Positions 56,596 through 64,000 of a stretch of DNA of 64,000 nt are shown one piece after another. The stretch covers positions 248,001 through 312,000 of the forward strand of contig CAMPDV010000318.1 of the NCBI GenBank assembly GCA_946699065.1. Reading direction: 5' to 3'. Source of the DNA: Loxodes magnus. Lineage: Eukaryota; Ciliophora; Karyorelictea; Loxodida; Loxodidae. Below the pieces are notes generated by a model. The model ran no database searches. It was given only the letters and a program-made list of their open reading frames with translations, and had not been told where the DNA came from. The first letter of the stretch is position 1, and each line of letters starts with the position of its first letter. Made by a program: the position numbers and the translations under genes.

Positions 56596-58131
56596 TAAAT
56601 GAATGTGAGAAGGACTTAGTTAGACTAAGATAGTAGTTAACTAACCAGCAATCATTTTAATGCCAGCTTCCAGATCTTATAAGAGGAGAAAGGAGATGAA
56701 GACAAATGAAGGTTAATAAAGAGCATGAGAAGAAAACTATTAAGGTCTTATCATAGCATTCTATTATAGTAGCTAAACTTACTAATTTAGAATAACTTTT
56801 ACCAATTTCTCTTTACTAACGAACATCCAGCTTTTCAAATAAAGATGGATAAATAATAGTTAGGATAATCTTATCTTACATATTTGGTTTATTAATTAAG
56901 CAGCTTCTTTTATAAAGTTCTCATTAACCTAGATTTATACTTGAAATATAAATCATAACAAAAGAGTAAATCGTTAAGCTTTTTCAAATAATTAGCTTTC
57001 TAAAGGTAGATTAATTTTGTATTAACTGAGTAAGTTAAAAAGAAGGCTTTGAAGGCTTTTGAAGAGCCTAATAGAAAAAGAGATTGTTAATTTATAGAAA
57101 TGTAGTTAAATAAAGTTCTAGCTAGCTTTCTTATTTACTCTCAGTTCTATGAATTTTAGAGTTACTTTAGGTATAAAAAATCAATTTAAGATATTATCAT
57201 TAAGTCAGATCTTAAAGCTTGAAATTAAAAAAGAAAGTGTAATAATCAGCGAGAACGAAGTTAAGTTTAAGCGAAACACCTGAATTATACATTTTAGCTT
57301 AGTTATCTTTTGAGATTATACTGAAAACCAATGGTATGTTTATCTCGAATAATGGAACTATGTAAGTATTAAATGACTCTTAATGCTTAAATATTGGAAT
57401 ACCTTTAAACTTTATTATATCCTATTAATTAAAAATATAGCAAGGGAATAATTTCATATTCCTAGCTCTTAAAAGAGAAAGATGCTCCTATAAATAAAGC
57501 AGGTATATAAGGATTTTATTAAATAGGGAAATCATATAGAAAGTGGCTAGTCAGCCAATAAAATATAATATTGCCATAGAGCGACAAACTTAAGTTATGT
57601 AATGAGCGATTATTACCAAGCTCAAAATGATATGAATAAGAAGGATCCTTTATTATTATAAATAGCCAGATAAAATTAATAATATCTGGATCTTTAATAA
57701 ATGAAATAATAGATAAAGAAAGCTAAAGTTTAATAAGCACCAAGTATAATTTCTTTTAAGTCCAATAATTTAAAAATAATTCATATATATTGTGATTAAA
57801 TATGCTTAGCATAATAAAGAGATATTTCTTTAAGAAACTAAAAAAGGATTAAATCAAAGGATATTAAAGGCTATCAAATACTTTGATTGAAGGCTTTGAG
57901 AAATCTTTTGAATTTAAAATTTAAAAAATCGAAGGAAAAATTAAAAATAACTCAGAGCTTATTAAATTTAAACTTAATATAAAACTCAAAAATAGCAAAA
58001 GATAATAGCTTTTTTACCCTCAATTAAATAAAAAAAGCTTATAAATCTAGTCTTTTTAACTATTTCATAAAGGGGTATTTTTAAGTAATTTTTTATTTAT
58101 AAACTTACACTCTAAAAAGTTTAAATAATGA
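56596..58131 (+). CDS. Cytoplasmic-type protein segment, possibly continuing the membrane gene
   Basis: From 57445 to TGA 58129-58131 one frame reads as soluble protein (KEKDAPINKAGIQGFYQIG, KWYEQEGSFIIINSQIKLII, ENLIEGFEK-like helices, basic end). Upstream, 56850-57180 gives coding-like hydrophobic sequence (IVRIILSYIFGLLIKQLLL) in another frame. The order of membrane part, linker and a beta-rich EGSFIIINSQIKLIISG block recalls cyclic-nucleotide-binding channels of ciliates, but key residues of that fold are not identifiable. Whether it is one gene with 55898-56595 is open. Confidence 0.35.
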
Positions 58132-59690
58132 AGAAAAGTACTAAGAAACTATATCTATTCTAAAATTTTTAAGTTTGATGCTTCAAAATAATTAATCAGT
58201 GTAGAGCAAATTTTATATAGTTATAATAAGTTTCTAATTTTTCTCTGAAGTTATTTCTTTTGATAATCTAAGATACAAATAGCTAATCTTTTATAAGCTT
58301 GATTGATAAGAGTATAGCTTTTTTTATATATAAATTAGGGTGGTTTGGTATTATTAAGGGATATATCTATATCTCTTAAAATTTAATTTCCAAGATAACT
58401 TTTTGACCAAACAAAAAAGCACACTATTTTCTATAATTCCTTTTTAATGCATAGTATACTTTTGCATTAACTAAAGGTATTTTCTATCACTGAACTAACA
58501 AGAAGCAAAAGCTTTGTATAATGATATAGATAATTTAAACCAAATAAAGCTGATTGAAACTAAAGCATTTTAGTAGTAAGCCAATATACTAATTTTCTAC
58601 ATTTCTTGTTTTTCATATGAAACATTATATACATTTTGGCCTTTCATTTTGTTTACTTAGAACTGTGATTAACTTTAAAAAAATTATTTTTAAAATAAAG
58701 GAGATTATAAAAGACTTTTAGCTTCAATTTAAAATTGAATAATTATTATTGTGATAATCTCTCATTCGAATACGCTTTAAATGCTTCTATAGGATATCAC
58801 TATTTTATTTAAATATTTGCATCTTATAACAATTAAGCTTACCTATCGATTGCAGCAATTTATCCACTAAGTTTCTTATTTCTTTACTTTTTTAAGTCCT
58901 TTTATTTCAAAATTTTTTGACTTAAATGAAATCTTTTAATTTAGTTAACCTTTTTCTTAGGATTTTCAATCTATAAAATTATATCTCTTACTGCTAAAGC
59001 TATTATGCGAATTTTATTAAGCATCAGTAAAGTTTGCCATAAATCTGAAGAAAGTGTAAACTTTTTAGCTAAGCATCTTTTATTTAATTACTATATCTAG
59101 ATTTTTCTTTTGCTGGTATAACCCCAAGTTAATCTCTTTTGATTTATAGAAGTATCTATATTAAGCTTCTTTGAAGACTGATCTGCTCTAAATTTTAGCT
59201 AATTTCTTACCCTTTTCCCTTTCCATTAAAGTTATAGAAATTTCCGAATGATAATATGTTTTGAGCTTGTTTTATCCCAAGTCTAATATTTTAGACTTAA
59301 GGTATGTGCTTAACCATTAAGCAAGTAAGATTTTTCCAGAGATTTTACAATTTTTTACCTTTTATCACAAGCAATTTAGATACACCGAAGCATATGATTA
59401 TAAGATTAAAATAGGTCATTGATATTATGAGCACGCTTGATTGGGGATAAATATGGTCAAAGCATATATAATCAAAAAGCACGCTAATACTATAAGGATG
59501 TTTCTTTATCTCTCTCAAAGATACACATAAATCTTCTGTTGATACTTACAATCCAACAGATAGCTAAAATTACAAATCTATAAAGCTTATTTTAACCTTG
59601 TTTCTGAAGCAAATTTAAACATAGTTAAGTATATTTAATTTAAATGATTTACCTTTTAACTTTTAAAGGAAGAAACTTGATTAAAAGACT
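58132..59690. other. AT-rich region without recognised gene
   Basis: T-rich plus strand in the middle (58800-59250) might be minus-strand coding, but I find no motif. Two neat palindromes lie at 59279-59323. Confidence 0.4.
59279..59323. other. Two adjacent perfect palindromes
   Basis: AAGTCTAA-TATT-TTAGACTT (59279-59298) and, 8 nt on, TGCTTAA-CCA-TTAAGCA (59307-59323). Stems of 8 and 7 bp without mismatch. Purpose unknown; a degenerate tRNA was considered and rejected. Confidence 0.6.
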
Positions 59691-59746
59691 CTAATTATTT
59701 TAAGCTTTAAGAGAAGTTAATTAACTTGGCTTGCTTAAACTTCTTA

Positions 59747-60090
59747 GGAAGTAGATAAGAAAGAGGTGATGAAGATATCATAGTTAGCTAAGATATCCCA
59801 TTCGCTTAGCTTCTTAATGGATCCAGTTCTTTATAAATTTTAGAGCTTTTCTATAAAAAGAAGAAGAGCTTTATTATTAGAACTTATGAAGAAGGCTCAA
59901 AGCCTACCACAGTTTAACGCCAATTACTAAATGGTATAAGAAATAGGAATAAGTTGTAGAAGGAAGTACATATAAAGGTATAAAGTAAGCTATCGATAAT
60001 AGAGATGATTAAGAACTTCTAATAGATATAAATATAAAAACTACCTAATAAGTTAGTTAAGATGAGTATTAAATTTAAGACTTAAGATCG
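59747..60090 (+). CDS. Host gene fragment, unrecognised
   Basis: One plus frame reads KKEVMKISQLAKISHSLSFL, RALLLELMKKAQSLPQFNAN and MVQEIGISCRRKY, with good helical character. Start and end are not defined. An overlapping frame (NGSSSLQILELFYKKKK) is also plausible, so confidence is low. Confidence 0.3.
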
Positions 60091-60639
60091 TAGTAGGAAA
60101 TGAGAAACCCTTCTCGAGTTTTAATATATCCTCACATAAATAGAATAATGATAAAAATGTAAGTGTTATGCAGTTAAAAAAAGAATTGCTTGGCTAATAA
60201 ATAGAAAAAAGATAAAATTAAATGAAATTAAAAAAGCTAATAATCCTAAACCAGAAATAGCGATTTTTATTAACTGTATCATTGAGTTTTATGTAAGATA
60301 GAAAATAAAGAATTCAATGAAGAGCTTTTATAGTAGCTGAAAAATTTAGTCTAGCTAATAAAAACTGAATAGCTAAAGTAATATTAAATTGGAAGATTGT
60401 TAAGTTTAATATTTATCATCTAAAAGACTGATGGAATAGGACTTTTAATAATGTATTTATAATAATCTTCCTTTTATCATTGAAAGAGTATAGCCTTTAA
60501 TCTAAGATTTACAGTTGATAGTTGTTAGATCTACATCCAAAAATAGATAATTTGTTAGATTTCTTTAGACTAATAAATTAAAATATATAATACAATACAT
60601 AATAGATCTATTTGTAATATTGAACCAAAGGAATAACCA

Positions 60640-60905
60640 AAATAATTGAAATTTGGTTGATGTGGAGTAAAAGCTTAACTCGGAAAAAGAAGGTTGGCTT
60701 TTAATCAGCTAAAAAGAGTTAAGTTACCTTTAAGGTTGATATTAGCATTTGCATTTAATCTAAGCTCTTTATTCCTCATAAATGAAAACTATTCTAAAAA
60801 GCTTAAAATCAACAATGTAGTAATGTAAGGAAATTAACTTGGACTTTGCTAGCTTAGTTATATTAAGATAATGCTACCAGACATAGAAAGTAAAGGAAAT
60901 AATAT
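60640..60905 (+). mobile_element. RT fragment of the LINE-A lineage, chimeric end
   Basis: Motif A region NLVDVEQKLNSEKEG then FNQLKRVKLPL (LIDVEKMFDSIERR and FDQLKRVKLPL in LINE-A), and motif B NNVVMQGNQLG followed by DIESKGNN (YLESKSN in LINE-A). One frame change separates A and B. Right after DIESKGNN, where motif C should come, the same frame continues into ORF1 sequence. Confidence 0.6.
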
Positions 60906-61230
60906 TGCAATAGAAGCAGAAAGAACTGGTTGCACAATAGAAAAAATAGAAGAAATTCAGCAAAAATAGAAGTGTTAAATGGAATTAAGAGAATAAAGAA
61001 ATATCCCAATGATAATTGAAGAAGTAAAAAAATTAAGATTTAACCTAAACGAGAAACTAAAGGATGCTATTACTGTAATACTCAAGCACGTCTGTGAAAA
61101 ATTTGCTATCAATTTCATTACTTAATCTAAGAATATTGAGGTTACTAATTGACTTTATTTAAGAATAAAATCTAAATCAAAGAGAGACTTAAACAAATCT
61201 AAATTTTGCGTTTTCTGTTTTTAAATTGTA
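60906..61230 (+). pseudogene. ORF1-like fragment joined to the RT fragment
   Basis: Reads IAIEAERTGCTIEKIEEIQ and QMELREQRNIPMIIEE, matching LAMEAERTD...LEKIEENQ...MELEEQRNDPMIIEE of the reverse gene at 44690-45580. The knuckle that should follow is lost (KHVCEKF remains). It shares its frame with the RT fragment upstream. Confidence 0.55.
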
Positions 61231-61310
61231 TAGAAATCCAATATAGAAAAAAACTGAAAAAAGAAGGAAATTATTTAATTAAATCTGATATATAAAATAA
61301 AATTTCATCT

Positions 61311-62065
61311 ATGAAACAAACACTAAAATCAATCTTCTAACTAACATTATGATACCTCGATTGAGATCTGCTCATTATAACCAGAAAAAAACTATAGGAT
61401 GTAGGGAAAAAATTAATTCTGCAAATAAACAGTCTAGACTTAAAAATTAACTAACTTTAAAATGATAATAAAATACTGAATACAGAATCTAGCTTAAAAG
61501 CTTTAACACATCTTATTAATCAAGAAACTAAAAGAGCAGAAGAAAAAATATAAGAAATTTGGAATTTCATTTAAATAAGCAGTAAACGAGCTATGAGTAA
61601 AGCCATGCTTGATATAATGGAGATTGAGCAATCAAATTTAAATATTAATCAAATATGGAAAAATTAAAAAATTAATTAAGCATTAAAAAGAAGATAAATG
61701 AAATGCTTTTTGTAGAAGACTTGGGAACACAAAATGAAAGTGTTGTAGATAAAAAAAATTTAAATTTGTGATAATAAAAAATTCTGATAAAATATAACCA
61801 AGATTTACTGGACATCTGAAGGAGACCTAATTAGGAAAAAAATAATTAGTGAAGACTAGTTACTCTAACAAATAATAGATTCTCAAAAAAAGTAGAAAAA
61901 GCAAATATTTGAAAAGAACGGAGATTAGAATAAAATACCAACATAAAAGAAAGACCAGATTAGAGCCTTGGATATTTTATTCAAGAATACGAACCTGAAG
62001 AAGAAATGGATGATTTCAATGAGTTTTACAATGATTCTTGAGACTTTTTATAAACTAATAAGTGA
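61311..62065 (+). CDS. Family C protein, longest copy
   Basis: ATG 61311 opens a helical protein (NQLQNDNKILNTESSLKALT, QETKRAEEKIQEIW, DIMEIEQSNLN) in one frame to about 61650. After a one-base shift it continues INEMLFVEDLGTQNE, WRLVTLTNNRFSKK and an acidic C-terminus EYEPEEEMDDFNEFYNDSWDF, ending at TGA 62063-62065, about 250 residues. Copies at 18430 and 30200 share the same blocks, so this is a dispersed family. The shift lies near an A-run. Function unknown; it may be a second protein of a mobile element, or a multigene family. Confidence 0.5.
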
Positions 62066-62351
62066 TAAGCCAAGTAAAGGAGTCGACACATTTAAAAATA
62101 ATGTCATGATAAGTTATTAAAAGTTGTAGTAATGAAATGGAAACTAGAATAAATAGCATTTTTCTTAAGCGTTAAGATATTCCTCCTTTTTAACACTATA
62201 GACTATTTGCTTTAGTGTTATTAAATTTTATAAATTAGTTTTTTTGACTTTTTAGTAACTAACTTAATCTGCCTAAAGTTCTATTTAGTATAAGCTTTCA
62301 TCATATAGATGTTATCTTACCAAGTAAACAACAACTTTTCCTACCTTAGCT

Positions 62352-63380
62352 ATGATTAATACTACAAACTTTGATATTTCTGCTGCTTTTTGAAATCATT
62401 AAATCCCAAAGTCAATAAAAAAAATGTATTTCAGACATAAAATTAACAGCTTTAGATATACTGGTATTGTTCATATTCGTCTTTATAAAAGCTTAAGAAA
62501 AAGAAAACGATACTCATCAATAAAATTCCAAAGTCTTCAAAACGAAATTAGCCAAAATTAGATTTGATAATTGAAATCAAAAGCTTTAGAATGCTTAATC
62601 ATTATCAACTTTCTATTATTAAGGTATAATTGGTATTTGCTTGTACCTCCTTGCAAACTTTAGATTTCAAAATTTTTTAACTAGTTCGTTCAAATTAGAT
62701 AATGAATGCTTATATCTCTCATAATTAATATAGAGAGATCAAGACAACTTCAAGCTATATTCAAAGTATCCGAATGTCATACGCAAAATTGAGGTACATT
62801 GAAATCAAATTTAGGCTAGAATTGGACTTTATATAGTAAGGCAATTAAAAAGAAGTAGAAGTATAATGTAATTTCTTTATATCTTCATTACATTTTAAGG
62901 ATAATAATTTCCAGTTTTAGTATTCCAAGAACTTGATGCGAGTGCTTATTTTAACAATCAAAAATAAAGAACCTACTAAAGTGGTCTTAAATATAACGCG
63001 CAATAATTGGTCTCCAGTTTCTTTTAGAAATACAGAGTAATGAATAGGAAAAGCTACTCCGGCTAATGTCTTTTTAAGGCATGGAGTTATTTCTAATTCA
63101 AAGGTAGATATTAAATCAGTTTCTTGAAATCAAAGTCCTGGAAATATTTAATAATACATTTTCTTCTTTGCTACGTTTTTTTAATATAAGATAATACTTA
63201 AGGACTGACGAAAGAAAATTATTATACATTCACTATCGAAATATAGAGTGACAAAGTATAAGAGCCAAAAATTTATCAGTGTTTAAAATTTTCTTAAGCA
63301 GAAGTTTTTTAGCGAGTTCCCAAAAGGATTTGTATGGGATACCTTATATTTAAAAGACTGATTACATTTTTTATTTAGAA
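62352..63380 (+). CDS. Host protein gene, beta-rich, unrecognised
   Basis: The strongest coding sense is at 62930-63150: LILTIKNKEPTKVVLNITRN, WSPVSFRNTEQWIGKATPAN and FLRHGVISNSKVDIKSVSW, with TGA as Trp. An adjacent frame at 62905-62995 (VFQELDASAYFNNQKQRTYQ) also looks real, so a frame change lies near 63000. The ATG at 62352 is in a third frame and is only a formal start. No domain is recognised. The gene seems broken or interrupted by introns. Confidence 0.35.
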
Positions 63381-63636
63381 GGAAATTATCCTTGAAGATC
63401 TGGTATCAGGAAGTACCCATTGGCGAAGAACCGAACAAGAATCTTGGTAAGAGTCGAGAGAGAAGACAAAGACTAAAGCGGCATCGTGAAATGTTATTGA
63501 AGAAAGATACAAGATACTAAGGTCTCTTAGAATGCATTCCGATCACTCTCTTTAGAAGTCAAGATTCATTTAAAGGATGCTATAATTGTGGAAGACTTCA
63601 AAAATAAATTTTTTTTACTTTAAAAATCTTTATTAA

Positions 63637-63705
63637 AGAGCTGCGCGCCATTGAGGTGCTACTTACTCTCTAATCTTATTTATTTATTCATTATTTATCT
63701 CTTAA
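63637..63705 (+). repeat. SINE terminal motif and (TTTA)n tail (S6)
   Basis: AAAGAGCTGCGCGCCATTGAGGTGCTAC matches the S1 terminal motif with few changes and is followed by TTATTTATTTATT. The body upstream is not recognisable as S1-S3 head; a possible fragment CTATAATTGTGG just before it may be the remains of an ORF1 knuckle. Confidence 0.55.
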
Positions 63706-64000
63706 TTAAGAGAGCTTAACTATATAGTTTGATCATCTATTATCTATTTAACTATTTCTCTCCATAACAGTAAATATGCTTCTTTTAAGACTTAATACTT
63801 TTATCATCACTAGAAATAGTATCTAACTCTTTATTTCTCAAGTTAATAATCCTCAAACTTAAACCTTATTAACATACCCAATTTCTATCTCTAAGAAAAA
63901 TCCATTTAATTTCTCTCTTCAACTACAAAAGTGGTATAAAAGGTAGATTCCTTTACAAATAAACCTTTAATTTAATTAAAGCTAATTAGTTTAGCTAAAT
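63706..64000. other. G-poor, AT-rich window end
   Basis: C-rich and G-poor on the plus strand, like the other G-depleted blocks. No gene recognised. Confidence 0.45.

Noticed and set aside
57560-57700. Cyclic-nucleotide-binding domain
   Set aside because: An EGSFIIINSQIKLIISG pattern is suggestive, but the phosphate-binding cassette could not be found, so it is not named in the call.
59270-59330. Degenerate tRNA on the minus strand
   Set aside because: A D-arm-like GCTTAATGGTTAAGC is present, but there is no T loop with TTCRA, no acceptor stem and no 5-bp anticodon stem with a 7-nt loop.
1-64000. LTR elements, DNA transposons, CRISPR arrays, rRNA genes
   Set aside because: No long terminal repeats, integrase or transposase motifs, spaced short repeats or rRNA sequence were seen on either strand.

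Overview
The window reads as nuclear DNA of a ciliate that has reassigned its stop codons. It is AT-rich, and almost no frame stays open under the standard code. When TAA and TAG are read as Gln and TGA as Trp, long and sensible proteins appear. The clearest cases are a complete COX17 (52621-52809), an F-box/LRR protein (27615-29453), a 578-codon protein (53862-55598) and a LINE polyprotein of about 1,970 codons (11670-17587). The credible gene ends are all TGA, so TGA is both Trp and stop. This matches the karyorelict code (for example Loxodes, NCBI table 27); the Condylostoma code (table 28) is the main alternative. Species assignment is inference. Because TAA, TAG and most TGA codons are sense, openness of a frame means little here; calls rest on protein motifs, composition and repeat-to-repeat homology.

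Layout. 1-5150: a nest of LINE pieces, including two short elements that carry only an ORF1 (zinc-knuckle) gene and one in reverse. 5155-11388: two SINE-like copies around about 5 kb of AT-rich spacer with two weak gene candidates. 11389-17720: nearly whole LINE-A. 18430-22960: a dispersed coding repeat (family C) and reverse-strand LINE-B. 23314-24709: RING-kelch gene. 25071-27310: LINE-A relative with a SINE inserted in it. 27615-29453: intact F-box/LRR gene. 30200-33440: family C, SINE, and ORF1-only elements. 33684-35470: probable Cys-rich membrane protein gene with a likely 49-nt intron. 35560-39480: LINE-D (reverse), an uninterrupted ORF1-only gene and LINE-E. 40325-44659: a kelch-type gene and an unrecognised host gene. 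44690-45580: reverse ORF1. 45600-50195: a large Cys-rich/multi-pass membrane protein gene facing a second membrane protein gene. 51797-58131: the most gene-dense part, with tRNA-Glu(UUC), a 111-aa gene, COX17, a 578-aa gene and membrane/cytoplasmic protein genes. 59747-64000: host gene fragments, a chimeric RT/ORF1 remnant, family C and a SINE end.

Two LINE lineages are visible (A/D/E and B/C). Both have an APE-type endonuclease lineage; LINE-A fuses ORF1-like, endonuclease, RT and a C-terminal zinc finger into one frame. At least six related ORF1 genes with a CCHC knuckle occur without endonuclease or RT, and three of them end in a similar 3' tail. These resemble half-LINEs (HAL1-like) that would depend on a full LINE. 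SINE-like repeats share a structured head and a 33-nt terminal motif. Frame changes in several genes could be decay, short introns or A-run sequencing errors; I keep these options apart in each entry.
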